A stretch of 64,000 bases of DNA from Williamsia soli (GCF_017377795.1 NZ_JAFRDR010000002.1:248001-312000); one strand, 5' to 3'; positions 25,687-35,271 are shown, numbered from the stretch's first letter. Numbers and translations: made by a program. Notes: generated by a model not told the origin, from the letters alone.

Positions 25687-26532
25687 GTGACCAGTTCCGC
25701 CGCAGCGCCCGACACCATCGTTCTGATCCATGGCCTTTGGATGACTCCTCGGAGTTGGGAAGGCTGGGTGAGTTACTACGAGGCCAAGGGATACCGCGTC
25801 CTGACGCCGGCCTACCCCGGGTTCGAGATCGAGGTCGAGGCCTTACGCGAGAACCCGGACGTCATCGCCGGTCTCACAGTCCCCGAAACAGTCGAGTATC
25901 TGGCCCAGGTCATCGAGAGTGTGCAGACGCCCCCGATCCTCATGGGTCATTCCTTCGGCGGCACACTCACTCAGCTGTTGGTCGCCCGCGGTCTCGGGTC
26001 GGCAGCGGTGGTGATCGACTCGGCGCCTACCGAAGGCGTACGGGTCAACCCGCTCTCACAGGTCAGATCTCTGTTCCCGGTTCTGAAGAATCCGGCCAAC
26101 CGACACAAGGCCGTGGGGTTCACTCCAGAAGAGTTTCACTACGCATTCACGAACACTCTCAGCGCCGAGGAGTCGACGAAGGTCTACGACCGGTACCACA
26201 TCGGGGCCCCGGGCAATTGGGTCTGGGCGTACGGGCTGATCGCGAACTTCAAACCGGGACACCAGGAAACGTGGGTGGACTACAGTCTCGACGATCGTGC
26301 GCCGCTCCTGTTCATAGCCGGCAGCGAAGACCACATCATGCCGCCATCGGTCAACAAGTCGAATGCCAAGCACTATCACAAATCCAAGGCGCTGACCGAC
26401 TATCACGAGTTCGAGGGACGCTCACATTGGACATGCGCCGAACCAGGCTGGGAGGCCGTCGCCGACTACGCCCTGAATTGGGCGTTGGAACACGCGGACA
26501 CGGCAAGGGTTCCGAAGTCGAACGCGTCCTGA
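25687..26532 (+). CDS. Alpha/beta hydrolase
   Basis: The 281-residue cytoplasmic hydrolase has the nucleophile elbow GHSFGG near residue 83. The HG of the oxyanion hole is in LIHGLWMTPRSWEGW near residue 15. The acid is likely Asp in AGSEDHIMP, and the catalytic His is in EGRSHWTC. The product looks like the lipase/esterase or dienelactone-type group seen in actinobacterial lipid catabolism. The start is a GTG at 25687. It lies 77 bp after the desaturase and is co-directional with it. The substrate is not known. Confidence 0.85.
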   Translation: MTSSAAAPDTIVLIHGLWMTPRSWEGWVSYYEAKGYRVLTPAYPGFEIEVEALRENPDVIAGLTVPETVEYLAQVIESVQTPPILMGHSFGGTLTQLLVARGLGSAAVVIDSAPTEGVRVNPLSQVRSLFPVLKNPANRHKAVGFTPEEFHYAFTNTLSAEESTKVYDRYHIGAPGNWVWAYGLIANFKPGHQETWVDYSLDDRAPLLFIAGSEDHIMPPSVNKSNAKHYHKSKALTDYHEFEGRSHWTCAEPGWEAVADYALNWALEHADTARVPKSNAS

Positions 26533-26536
26533 GCCG

Positions 26537-28747
26537 TCACTGCTGACCGAGGTGCGCCTCCGGTCGATCCCCGTCCGGATTCGGCCGGAGCGCTCGTACC
26601 AACCTCGTGAACCGCGCGTTGTCGATGAGATCTTCGACGCCGACCACGTTCCCCTCGCCGTCTGCGAGTGGGATCGACCAGTTCGAATACTGGGTTTCGT
26701 CTGTTCCCGGCTGATTCTGTATCCGCCGCTCCCCCACCGCATCAGCCAGGGCCACAGATAACAACATGGACGGACTGCGCGCGATCAGCGCGTGGAGTGC
26801 ATCCACGGTCTGCACTTCGTCGGCGTCGGCCGCGAGCAGCCCACGGTCGCGTGCCAATTGCAGGATCGCCTCACGGTCGCGGGCATCGTTCGCGCGTTCG
26901 GTGGCCTCGTCCTGCTCGAGCAAGCCGAGTTCAGCTCGCAACCGAATGTGTTCGCCGGCCAGGTAACCAGCGGTCGGCGGCAGGTCGTGGGTGTTGACGG
27001 AGGTCAGGCACAGGGTGCGGTAGTCCTCCGGCGGAATCGGGGCGGACTCGCCGTGTTCGAACCATAGGATCGACGTCCCCAGCACCCCACGTGCGCTGAG
27101 GTAGTCCTGAACGATCGGTTCGAAGACACCGAGATCCTCGCCGATGATCACGGCGTCGGCGCGTTGCGCCTCCAGCACCAGGATGCCGATCAAGGCCTCG
27201 TGGTCGAAAGTGACATAGGTACCCTCGGCCGCCGATTCGCCTTCTGGAATCCACCACAGCCGAAAGAAACCCAGAATGTGATCGATACGGAGTCCCCCCG
27301 CGCGCCGCAGGACCGTACGGAGCATGTCACGGAACGGGACGTAACCCTGCTCGGCCAAACGCCATGGGTGCCAGGGTGGCTGGTTCCACACCTGTCCCTG
27401 TTGGTTGAACGCGTCAGGAGGAGCGCCAACCGATACACCTGTGGTGAGCGCGTCGCCGAGCACCCATGCATCAGCGCCACCCTGCTGCACCCCGACCGCG
27501 AGATCGTGAATGATCCCGATGCTCATACCCGCGTCGGTTGCGGCTTCCTGAGCGGACGCAAGCTGCTCGTCGCAGATCCACTGCAACCAGCTGTAGAAGG
27601 CAATTCGATCGGCCAGCTTGATTCTCGATTCGGCGACGCCGCTGGGGTCTCGGAGAGACTTTCTCCATTTAGGGCTTGCCGCGCCGTACTTTTCGATCAG
27701 GGCACACCAGGTCGCGAACTCCAACAGGCCTTCGCCTTCAGCGCTGAGGTATCGGTCCAGACTGCCGCGCCGGTGCGGACTCAGGGGAACGCGGAAGATG
27801 GTTTCTAGAACCTTGAGTTTCGCCCGATACACCGAGTTCCGGCGGATGCGATTCGGGTCGGTGTTGCTCTTGGCGTATTTGGCCGCGTAATCGTGCATCT
27901 GCCGATGGGCGGTCTCCGGCAACAGCGCCGCCTCGGGTATGTCCTCGACCCGGATGTAGAGCGGATTGACGAACCTTCTGGTCGTCGGTAGATAAGGAGA
28001 GCGCTCCAGCGGTGGTTGGGGCTGCGCTGCGTGAAGGGGATTGACCAGGACGAAGTCCGCGCCGTGCACCGATCCAGCGATGTGAGCGATGTCCGACAGA
28101 TCGGCCAGGTCCCCGATTCCCCACGAACGGCGGGAGCGGATCGAGTACAGCTGAGCAGCCAGTCCCCACCGCTGATCAGCAGCGAACTTGTCGGCGGTCG
28201 TCAGTCGTTTCGGAGTCACGACGAGAGAGCACACCGCTGGCGCTCCGCTGTCGGGTTCGGCGTGAATCGAATGCCACCCGGTTGACAACGAGGCCGGCAC
28301 AGCGAAGGTTGCCCGCCCGATCAACACGCCGTCGATTTCGCGTGGCTCCGTCCAGACGTTCACCTGGTCGACTCCGACGTGGGCACCGTGCTCGGTCCTC
28401 ACCCAGACCCGGACCTGCGTTCCATGAGGAACGTGGACCGGAATGTGGCTGTCCGACCCCTGGGTGACGACGAGTACCGGCGGCAGCGTCCTGCGCCAGG
28501 GCTTCTCGTCGATCTCGTGCAGGGACTGCACAATGGTGTCGAGTGTGTCGCAACGGACACCCAGCGCCCCGAGGATGTGCTTCAAACTGCCGTCGGACAC
28601 CTGCTTGCGCTGCTTGTCCCAGCCCTCGTATGAAGTGGCGACACCACATCGATCGGCAAGGATTCTCAGCTGCACGGCGTAGCCCACGTCTGCGATGCTG
28701 CCAGGTTTGCGGGCGTTGCGCTCGCCCCGGCTACTACTCGGCGTCAC
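26537..28747 (-). CDS. malQ: 4-alpha-glucanotransferase (amylomaltase)
   Basis: The 736-residue GH77 enzyme breaks an alpha-1,4-glucan and re-forms the bond on another glucan, acting in maltodextrin and glycogen turnover. Residues seen are the nucleophile region LRIDHILGFFRLWWIP, the acid/base IGEDLGV, and the NTHDLPP loop. The longer N-terminal region of about 150 residues is typical of the actinobacterial form. The start codon overlaps the stop codon of the upstream Mo hydroxylase gene by 4 bp, so translation is coupled, which is an odd partnership. Confidence 0.95.
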   Translation of the reverse strand: MTPSSSRGERNARKPGSIADVGYAVQLRILADRCGVATSYEGWDKQRKQVSDGSLKHILGALGVRCDTLDTIVQSLHEIDEKPWRRTLPPVLVVTQGSDSHIPVHVPHGTQVRVWVRTEHGAHVGVDQVNVWTEPREIDGVLIGRATFAVPASLSTGWHSIHAEPDSGAPAVCSLVVTPKRLTTADKFAADQRWGLAAQLYSIRSRRSWGIGDLADLSDIAHIAGSVHGADFVLVNPLHAAQPQPPLERSPYLPTTRRFVNPLYIRVEDIPEAALLPETAHRQMHDYAAKYAKSNTDPNRIRRNSVYRAKLKVLETIFRVPLSPHRRGSLDRYLSAEGEGLLEFATWCALIEKYGAASPKWRKSLRDPSGVAESRIKLADRIAFYSWLQWICDEQLASAQEAATDAGMSIGIIHDLAVGVQQGGADAWVLGDALTTGVSVGAPPDAFNQQGQVWNQPPWHPWRLAEQGYVPFRDMLRTVLRRAGGLRIDHILGFFRLWWIPEGESAAEGTYVTFDHEALIGILVLEAQRADAVIIGEDLGVFEPIVQDYLSARGVLGTSILWFEHGESAPIPPEDYRTLCLTSVNTHDLPPTAGYLAGEHIRLRAELGLLEQDEATERANDARDREAILQLARDRGLLAADADEVQTVDALHALIARSPSMLLSVALADAVGERRIQNQPGTDETQYSNWSIPLADGEGNVVGVEDLIDNARFTRLVRALRPNPDGDRPEAHLGQQ

Positions 28748-30858
28748 TCGCGCAGTGCAGGATCTATCAGGGATTGCAGCTTGTCGGGCCGCACCGGGAG
28801 ATCTCTGACCCTCACCCCGCAGGCGTGGTGCACCGCGTTGACGATCGCGGCCGAGGAACCGACATTCCCGATCTCGCCGATTCCCTTGCTACCCATCGGG
28901 TTGAGGTCGTTGTCTTCCTCGTCGATCCAGATCGCGTCGATGTTCCTTACGTCGGCATGAACAGGCACGTGATAATCGGCCATGTTCTCGTTCGCGAAGC
29001 CGCCGTAATCGTGGTCGGGAATCCCCTCTTCGAGCAGCGCCATCCCGAGGCCGAATGTCATACCGCCGATGAGCTGCGACCGCGCCAATCGCGGGTTGAG
29101 CACCCGCCCCACAGCGAACACGCCGAGCATCCGCTCCACGGCCACCTCACCGGTGTCGACGTCGACGCTCACCTGTGCGAACTGGGCGCCGAAGGCTTCT
29201 CGCGGCATCTCCGCCCGCGCCGCGACGTCGTCGGCGGTGTCGGCTGTGACTTCGAGGGCAGTACTCGGTACGCCCACCTGCCTGAGCTGGTAGCGCAGGT
29301 CGCGGCATGCTTTGTCCACGGCGAAACCCCACGACGACGTACCTGCGGAGCCACCGGCACCGGGGGCTTTCGGTAACGAACTGTCGCCGAGGTGGAGGCG
29401 AACCGCCGAGTACGGTGCGTCGAGGGCATCGGCGGCTATCTGTGCGAGCACGGTTCGCGCGCCGGTGCCGATGTCGGAGGCGGCCACAAAGACGTCGAAG
29501 GTTCCATCGCTGTTCGCGCGGGCGCGGGCAGTGCTGGGCGAGGTGAGTGCGGGATACGAGGCAAGAGCGACTCCGGTGCCCCACAGCTTCCGTCCCACGA
29601 GTGTGGCTGCAGGCTCAGGATTGCGTTGTTCCCAGCCGAACTTGTCCGCCCCCACCCGAAGCGCTCGGACCACGTTGCGTGAACTGAACGGGGTTCCCGT
29701 TGCCGGGTCCGCATCGGGCTCGTTCAGGATGCGGAGTTCGATCGGGTCCATCCCGAGCTCGTAGGAGAGTTCATCGATGGCGCACTCGAGGGCGTGGATT
29801 CCTGGCGCCTCCCCAGGTGCGCGCATCCAGCGCGGCGTCGAGACATCGAGGGCAGCAACGCGATGTGTGGTCTTGCTGTGATCCGATCGGTAGATGTGCC
29901 GAGTACCTTCGGCGGTCTGCTCGACAAACTCGACAATCTTCGATGTCTGCTGCACGGTGCCGTGGCAGACGACCGACAACCGCCCCTGCGGATCGGCGCC
30001 CAGAGCCAGCCGCGAATACGTCGGGGTTCGGTACCCGACGAAGGTGAACGTCGCTGACCTCGGGAGGACGACGCGGACTGTGCTCTTCAGGTGCCTGGCC
30101 GCCATGACGGCCAGTACCGTGTTCGGACGAGTGCTCCCCTTACTTCCGAACCCGCCGCCGACGTGCTCGGCGATCACTCGAATGCGCTCCGGTTCGAGAC
30201 CGAACAATGTCGCGAGGTCCTCCTGCACCCCTGACGGCGCCTGGGTGGAGTCCCAGACCGTGAGTTCGGCACCTCCGTCGTCGTGCCGCCATCGGGCAAC
30301 GGACGCGTGCGGCTCCATCGGGTTGTTGTGCATGGCAGGCGTGGAGTACCACTGGTCGACGATGTGTGCCGCATCGGACAGCGCTTGCTCGGGATCGCCA
30401 CGGCGGGCGTCGGTCGGAAAACCGGCGTTGACTTCTTTTGGCGCGTAAAGATCCGGGTGGTCCCTCAGCAGTACGTTGTCGAACTCGGAGGAGCTCTCGT
30501 AGGTGATGTCCAGAGAGTCGGCGGCCGCCTGCGCAGTCTCCGCGGAGGTGGCAATGACCGCCGCAACGATTTGTCCCCGGTAGCTCACCTCGTCGGACTG
30601 CATGATCAACAACTCGGCGTCGTCGACTTCGCCCAGCGCGGGCGCGTTTTGATGCCACAGCACAGCGAGGACGCCCGGCTGCGACAGCGCAGACTCGACG
30701 TCGATCGCAACGACCCGCCCGCGGTTGACCTGTGAGCCGACGTGGCGACAGTGGACGACGCCCTCACCATCCGGCCGTTGATCTGCGGTGTACCGGGCCG
30801 TTCCCCTCACCTTCTCGTCGCTCTCGACGCGGCGGTGCGGCACCCCGAGCGCGCTCAT
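28744..30858 (-). CDS. Molybdopterin-binding subunit of a xanthine dehydrogenase-family oxidoreductase
   Basis: The 704-residue large subunit carries the Mo-pyranopterin cofactor. MSALGVPHRRVESDEKVRGTARYTAD is the typical N-terminus. HVGGGFGSKG, RAPGEAPGIHALECAIDELSYELGMDP and GAGGSAGTSSWGF are the Mo-site segments. The C-terminal GIGEIGNVG is the family signature with the catalytic Glu. The gene set matches the three-subunit aldehyde oxidoreductases (PaoABC/YagTSR) better than xanthine dehydrogenase. It overlaps the FAD subunit gene upstream and malQ downstream by 4 bp each. Confidence 0.93.
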   Translation of the reverse strand: MSALGVPHRRVESDEKVRGTARYTADQRPDGEGVVHCRHVGSQVNRGRVVAIDVESALSQPGVLAVLWHQNAPALGEVDDAELLIMQSDEVSYRGQIVAAVIATSAETAQAAADSLDITYESSSEFDNVLLRDHPDLYAPKEVNAGFPTDARRGDPEQALSDAAHIVDQWYSTPAMHNNPMEPHASVARWRHDDGGAELTVWDSTQAPSGVQEDLATLFGLEPERIRVIAEHVGGGFGSKGSTRPNTVLAVMAARHLKSTVRVVLPRSATFTFVGYRTPTYSRLALGADPQGRLSVVCHGTVQQTSKIVEFVEQTAEGTRHIYRSDHSKTTHRVAALDVSTPRWMRAPGEAPGIHALECAIDELSYELGMDPIELRILNEPDADPATGTPFSSRNVVRALRVGADKFGWEQRNPEPAATLVGRKLWGTGVALASYPALTSPSTARARANSDGTFDVFVAASDIGTGARTVLAQIAADALDAPYSAVRLHLGDSSLPKAPGAGGSAGTSSWGFAVDKACRDLRYQLRQVGVPSTALEVTADTADDVAARAEMPREAFGAQFAQVSVDVDTGEVAVERMLGVFAVGRVLNPRLARSQLIGGMTFGLGMALLEEGIPDHDYGGFANENMADYHVPVHADVRNIDAIWIDEEDNDLNPMGSKGIGEIGNVGSSAAIVNAVHHACGVRVRDLPVRPDKLQSLIDPALRE

Positions 30859-31853
30859 CGCTGCGCCACCTGACCACCCGCGAGCTGCACCAGCGTCTGG
30901 GTCACCAGCGACCGGACCATCGGAATCTTGAACTGGTTGTCCGAGAGTGCTTGTGCCGCCTCCAGTTCGAGATCGATCGCAGCAGCGAACTCCGGGCGGA
31001 CAGCCGATCGGCCGATCAGCTGCTGCTCGGCCGCACGCGCGCGCCATGGCTTGTGGGCTACACCGCCGAGCGCGATCCGAGCCGCCGAGACCACACCGTC
31101 GTGGACCTCGAGGACTGCGGCCACCGATACGAGGGCGAAAGCGAATGATGCCCGGTCGCGGACCTTTCGATAGGTCGACGTCCGGGCGGCCTGCAGGGCG
31201 GGAATGGCCACCGACAAGACGAGATCGTCACGCTCCAGTGTGGTGTCGAGTTCAGGGTGGTCACCGGGGAGTCGGTAGAGCGCGTCGTAGGGAACGAAAC
31301 GCCGACCTGCTGGTCCGAGGATCTCGAGTTGCGGTTCGAGGACGGCCATCGCCACTGCCATGTCCGACGGGTGGGTTGCGACACACTGCGACGACGCACC
31401 CAGGATCGCCATGTCTCTGTTGACACCCCCCACCGCTGAACACCCGGAGCCGGGCTCGCGCTTGTTGCACGCCTTCCGGATGTCCATGAAGTACGGACAC
31501 CGGGTGCGCTGGAACAGGTTGCCTCCGGTGGTCGCCATGTTCCGCAGTTGCCCCGAGGCTCCGGCGAGCAGCGCTTGCGACAGCACCGGATAACGCGTCC
31601 GTACTACTGGATGGGCCGCCAGATCGCTGTTCCGGACGTTGGCGCCGATCTGCAGGACGCCCGACTCGGTCAGATCCACCTGATCGAGCGGCAGAGCACT
31701 GATATCGATGAGGGTGTCGGGGCTGAGCACACCGAGTTTCATCAGGTCGACCAGATTGGTGCCGCCGGCCAGGAGTTTCGAATCCGGGTCGGCGCCGAGG
31801 CGCTCGACGGCGATGTCCACGCTGTCCGGCGCGAGGTAGTCGAATGTCTTCAT
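30855..31853 (-). CDS. FAD-binding subunit of Mo hydroxylase
   Basis: The 332-residue medium subunit (CoxM/PaoB-like) begins MKTFDYLAPDSVDIAVERL and has the FAD-binding motif LLAGGTNLVDLMKLG at about residues 30-45 and NMATTGGNLFQRTRCPYF near 108-125. The latter includes the Cys-rich region CPYFMDIRKACNKREPGSGCSA, typical of the PaoB type with an extra 4Fe-4S cluster in this subunit. It overlaps the genes on both sides by 4 bp. The enzyme is probably cytoplasmic; no Tat signal is visible in the 2Fe-2S subunit. Confidence 0.92.
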   Translation of the reverse strand: MKTFDYLAPDSVDIAVERLGADPDSKLLAGGTNLVDLMKLGVLSPDTLIDISALPLDQVDLTESGVLQIGANVRNSDLAAHPVVRTRYPVLSQALLAGASGQLRNMATTGGNLFQRTRCPYFMDIRKACNKREPGSGCSAVGGVNRDMAILGASSQCVATHPSDMAVAMAVLEPQLEILGPAGRRFVPYDALYRLPGDHPELDTTLERDDLVLSVAIPALQAARTSTYRKVRDRASFAFALVSVAAVLEVHDGVVSAARIALGGVAHKPWRARAAEQQLIGRSAVRPEFAAAIDLELEAAQALSDNQFKIPMVRSLVTQTLVQLAGGQVAQR

Positions 31854-32431
31854 GACGATTCCTCGCTCGCTGCGCCCTCATCTGCGGCGCTCCGGACCGC
31901 GGCCACGATGTTGACGTATGCGCCACATCGACAAATGTTGCCGCTCAAACGCTCTCGTACCTCTTCGTCGTCGAGCACAACGTCGTGGGGCTCTGCCAGA
32001 TCCGCGCTCGCCGCGCTCGGCCAGCCGTGCTTGGCCTCGTCGAGCATGCCGACTGCTGAGCAGATCTGGCCGGGAGTACAGAATCCGCACTGAAATCCAT
32101 CGTGATCGATGAACGCCTTTTGTAGCGCCGACCCGGAAGGGACTTGGTCAATTCCTTCGATCGTCGTGATCCGGTGGTTCTGAGCGGCCACCGCGAGCAT
32201 CAAACAGCTCACCACCCGGCGGTCGTCGACCAGAACTGTGCAGGCACCGCACTGGCCGCGGTCGCATCCCTTTTTCGCGCCTGTCAATCCGATGTGATCT
32301 CGAAGAGCGTCCAAAAGCGTTGTCCGAGGGTCACATTCGATATGGTGATGTTCGCCGTTGACATGTAGCCCGATCGTTCGAACCGGACCGGAGCGCACAG
32401 CGACAGGACGTGATGAGGGCAGGTCATCCAT
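31850..32431 (-). CDS. 2Fe-2S subunit of Mo hydroxylase
   Basis: The 193-residue small subunit is CoxS/PaoA-like, with two ferredoxin-type clusters. Ligands for the first are C56, C61, C64 and C76; for the second, C115, C118, C167 and C169. The start at 32431 (MDDLPSSRPVAV) is used; no Tat motif is seen at the N-terminus, unlike E. coli PaoA. It is the first gene of the three-subunit operon and overlaps the FAD gene by 4 bp. Maturation factors are not nearby. Confidence 0.92.
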   Translation of the reverse strand: MDDLPSSRPVAVRSGPVRTIGLHVNGEHHHIECDPRTTLLDALRDHIGLTGAKKGCDRGQCGACTVLVDDRRVVSCLMLAVAAQNHRITTIEGIDQVPSGSALQKAFIDHDGFQCGFCTPGQICSAVGMLDEAKHGWPSAASADLAEPHDVVLDDEEVRERLSGNICRCGAYVNIVAAVRSAADEGAASEESS

Positions 32432-32472
32432 TGTCCGGAGGTACCCAACCGACCGCGGCGGCAAACACGAGT

Positions 32473-32862
32473 TCAGGCAGGTGAACGTCCATCGCGGCGA
32501 AGTGGGTGATCCTCCGGAACCTGTACGAAGATGATCTCGGTGCCGTCGGGATCCACCGCGTGCATCTCGATGAGCCCCCAAGGTTCGGTTTTCGCGTCTC
32601 GGGTGATGGCGACGCCTGCTTCGCGGAGTTCGCGTTCGGCGACGGCGACGTCACGCACCTGCAGCCACAGGACGCTCGTACTCGGTGGTGCGTCTTCCGC
32701 ATCCATGTGTGCGGCCACCTCGATCAGCGCGGCCCCGGCGAAGAATACTATTCCGCCGGGGTACTCGCGGGCGACGGCCAATCCGAGTTGATCGCGATAG
32801 AACCGGATCGTCGTCCGCGGGTCTGACGGGCGGAGAATGATTCGGCCACTGAGAACCTCCAT
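32473..32862 (-). CDS. VOC/glyoxalase-family protein
   Basis: The 129-residue product has one VOC unit pair: MEVLSGRIILRPSDPRTTIRFYRDQLGLAVAREYPGGIVFF, then WLQVRDVAVAERELREAGV, PWGLIEMHAVDPDGTEIIFVQ. The conserved metal-ligand Glu of the family is in GTEIIFV; the His of the first motif is replaced. It lies 41 bp upstream of the Mo hydroxylase operon and may be co-transcribed. The function could be a lyase, a dioxygenase or an antibiotic-binding protein. Confidence 0.82.
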   Translation of the reverse strand: MEVLSGRIILRPSDPRTTIRFYRDQLGLAVAREYPGGIVFFAGAALIEVAAHMDAEDAPPSTSVLWLQVRDVAVAERELREAGVAITRDAKTEPWGLIEMHAVDPDGTEIIFVQVPEDHPLRRDGRSPA

Positions 32863-33114
32863 GGGTCTTGTCTACCCGACACATCGGCCAGAAACGGACA
32901 TACCGCGCCGATGTTGCTGACGCAACTGCACGCGCGGCCCGGATTCTGCTACCAGCGCGGTGGTCATGGGTGTGCCGGGTACCAGATTGCGGCGTGGCAT
33001 CCGGGCCTGATCGCACTCACCCGACCTCCGGCACTGGTAAGCATGGAGATGGAGCGCTCGATGGAAACCGCCGTCCGTGCTCCGCGCAATCACCCCTAGG
33101 CGAGGAGATCGACC

Positions 33115-33315
33115 ATGGGACAACCTATTCCCGCCCCAGATCGTCCGGAACCACCGGGAACCGAGCCCACCATCCCGCCCGTGCCGGAACCGGAACCCGT
33201 TCCGACGCCCCAACCGGAACCCACCACCCCGCCGGGTCCCGAACATCCCGCACCCGATCCGGTGTTTCCGGCGCCAACGCCGCCGGATCCGAGTCCCGGG
33301 CCGACGATCATCTGA
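33115..33315 (+). CDS. Small proline-rich protein
   Basis: The 66-residue product is almost one third proline, with alternating P-E-P and P-T-P units throughout (PEPEPVPTPQPEP and similar). It has no Cys and no recognisable signal peptide. GAGGAG stands about 8 nt upstream of the ATG at 33115. It would be disordered and extended. It is convergent with the PAP2/DAGK gene, 4 bp apart. It may be a real small protein or low-complexity DNA that happens to be open; the ribosome site favours the former. Confidence 0.5.
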   Translation: MGQPIPAPDRPEPPGTEPTIPPVPEPEPVPTPQPEPTTPPGPEHPAPDPVFPAPTPPDPSPGPTII

Positions 33316-33319
33316 AGCC

Positions 33320-34708
33320 TCAGCGGTAGACCGTCAGCCGCCGCTCATCGAGCTCGAGGAGCACGTGCTCGACAGGGCCGGTCACTTCGCCATCGTGCGC
33401 GGTGAGCAGCGGGCCAGACGCGCTGGTGATCTCCAGTCGAGAAGCTTGTACGGAACCAAAGACCCTCGATCGCTCGACCGTTCCGAACAGCGATGCGACG
33501 ATGGCCATGGTGCGACCGAACTTCCGGTCTGCACGCAGGTACTGGAGGTCCAGCACACCGTCGGCCAGGTCAGTGCGTCGCGCCGGGCTCAGACCGCGAG
33601 GTCGATATACGCCGTTGCCGACGAACACGGCCCATACCGAATGATGTTGTCCGTTGATGACGAGGTCGACGGGCTTACGTCCTTTGACCGCACGATAGAG
33701 CGCGAACGCAGCTGCGGGCCACTTTCCGATGCGATGTTCGAGGCGTTCGCGAAGCCGGACCATTTCCGGATAGCCACCGAGGCCCGCGGTGTTGAGAAAA
33801 ACGCGGCCATCGATCCGTCCGACGTCGACGGTCCCTGCTGTCCCCATGGTCACTGCGCGCGCGGTGTCGGCATAGGTCTCCAGGTCGAGCGATCGAGCGA
33901 AGTGGTTGAGGGTACCGGCCGGGAACACGGCCAACGGCAATCCGCGAACGAGCGCGAGTTGCGCAACCGTTGCGGCGGTGCCGTCGCCGCCCGCGACGCC
34001 CAGCGCACGAAATCCGTCAGGAATCTGGTCGTCGAGGGGCCTGTCAACGTCCCACTGCACGATGGTCGCCCCCGGCAGCGCGTTTGTGACCTCTGCCGGG
34101 GCATCGGCTGCCGACCCTGATCGGGGGTTGACGACAACGGCCAAGCCTTCGCCGGCGGGCAACGCCGGCGCCGACCCGGGGGCGGTATCTGCCGCACGGA
34201 GCGGAGTGGCCGGCCAGAGGAAGTGACCCGCGAGTGCCACGCCGGTGCCGATTGCGGCCCCGGCGACCACATCTGTTCGATAGTGCACACCGACGTAGAC
34301 CCGGGAGTAGGCGACCGCGGCAGCGAGCGGCGCGAGGACTATCGCGGTGCGCGGCCGTTCCATCGCCGCCCCGACCGCGAATGCCGCGGCCGAAGCGCTG
34401 TGACCGCTGGGGAATGACGATGTCCAGGGCATCCTCGGCAACTGACGATGCGGATGCAGCAGATCTGCAGGAGGGCGACTGCGACCCACCAGCGGTTTGA
34501 TCACGGTGTTGGACACCAGGCTTGCACCGGCCAGCGATCCCACGCCGCGCGCGGCCGCGCGGCGATGCCGTTTACCCATCAGAGCCAAGACGCCTGCGAC
34601 CGCAAACCACAATTTGCCGTGGTTGGCCGACAGCGTCAGATTGCGCATCAACGGATCGGGCCATCCTCGGCCACCTGGAACAGGACGCGGTATCTCGGGA
34701 GACTGCAC
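33320..34708 (-). CDS. PAP2 phosphatase / diacylglycerol kinase-family fusion
   Basis: The 462-residue product has an N-terminal PAP2 domain with the three motifs: KPLVGRSRPP near residue 71, PSGHS near 99, and SRVYVGVHYRTD near 134. A C-terminal lipid kinase domain follows, with VVNPRSGSA near 191 and AGGDGT near 238. Membrane helices in the PAP2 part place it in the cytoplasmic membrane. Fusions of this kind are found in Mycobacteriales and likely recycle phosphatidate or polyprenol phosphates. Both active sites look intact. The N-terminal start at 34708 is an ATG. Confidence 0.9.
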   Translation of the reverse strand: MQSPEIPRPVPGGRGWPDPLMRNLTLSANHGKLWFAVAGVLALMGKRHRRAAARGVGSLAGASLVSNTVIKPLVGRSRPPADLLHPHRQLPRMPWTSSFPSGHSASAAAFAVGAAMERPRTAIVLAPLAAAVAYSRVYVGVHYRTDVVAGAAIGTGVALAGHFLWPATPLRAADTAPGSAPALPAGEGLAVVVNPRSGSAADAPAEVTNALPGATIVQWDVDRPLDDQIPDGFRALGVAGGDGTAATVAQLALVRGLPLAVFPAGTLNHFARSLDLETYADTARAVTMGTAGTVDVGRIDGRVFLNTAGLGGYPEMVRLRERLEHRIGKWPAAAFALYRAVKGRKPVDLVINGQHHSVWAVFVGNGVYRPRGLSPARRTDLADGVLDLQYLRADRKFGRTMAIVASLFGTVERSRVFGSVQASRLEITSASGPLLTAHDGEVTGPVEHVLLELDERRLTVYR

Positions 34709-34759
34709 TCCACGAAGTCTAGGGTCTCCGAGTCCGTGCGCGCCTTCACCGGCCTCACG

Positions 34760-35248
34760 TCAGTCCGGCTGATGAATGATGCAGGTGGTGGTGCCGTGCG
34801 CGATCAACTTGTCTCGTTCGTCCCGGATCTCGCCTTCGGCGGTCGCAGTCCGACGTCCCACGTGAATCGTTTTGCCATAACCGATGATTCGGCGTCCATC
34901 GGTAGGAACCGACCTGATGTAGTTGACTTTGAGTTCCAGCGTTCCATAGCCGACGCCAGCACCGAGGGTCGTGTGCACCGCGCACCCCATCACCGAGTCG
35001 AGCAGAGTTGCACATATGCCGCCATGAAGTGATCCGATCGGATTGGTCATGTCTGGCCGGGCGTTCAGACTGAATCTGACGTGGCCCTCCTCCAGTGACT
35101 CGACTTCCATACCCACCAATTGCGCGATGTTGGGTGGCCGCTCCGGCAGTCCGGTCATGTACCGCAACACCTCCAGCCCGGTCATTTCGGCAATCGAGAT
35201 CTGATCCGAGGTACCGGTTGCGGCCTGCTCGGTGATTCGCATTGTCAT
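34760..35248 (-). CDS. PaaI-family hotdog thioesterase
   Basis: The 162-residue product, from MTMRITEQ, is a single hotdog domain. The motif NPIGSLHGGICATLLDSVMGCAV near residue 74 carries the catalytic loop (HGG, then Asp). SLNARPDMTN and KVNYIRSVPTDGRRI are typical flanking strands. It hydrolyses acyl-CoA or aryl-CoA thioesters. GGAGGGAG lies just upstream of the ATG at 35248. It diverges from a TetR gene, and two operator boxes lie between them. A link to a toxic acyl-CoA response is likely. Confidence 0.87.
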   Translation of the reverse strand: MTMRITEQAATGTSDQISIAEMTGLEVLRYMTGLPERPPNIAQLVGMEVESLEEGHVRFSLNARPDMTNPIGSLHGGICATLLDSVMGCAVHTTLGAGVGYGTLELKVNYIRSVPTDGRRIIGYGKTIHVGRRTATAEGEIRDERDKLIAHGTTTCIIHQPD

Positions 35249-35271
35249 GGGACTCCCTCCTGGTAGCGTTG

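Noticed and set aside
32863-33114. Possible small plus-strand gene at 32911-33099
   Set aside because: No ribosome site and an unconvincing sequence; treated as intergenic.
33077-34120. Plus-strand open frame of 347 codons
   Set aside because: Antisense to the PAP2/DAGK gene; low-complexity and no domains.
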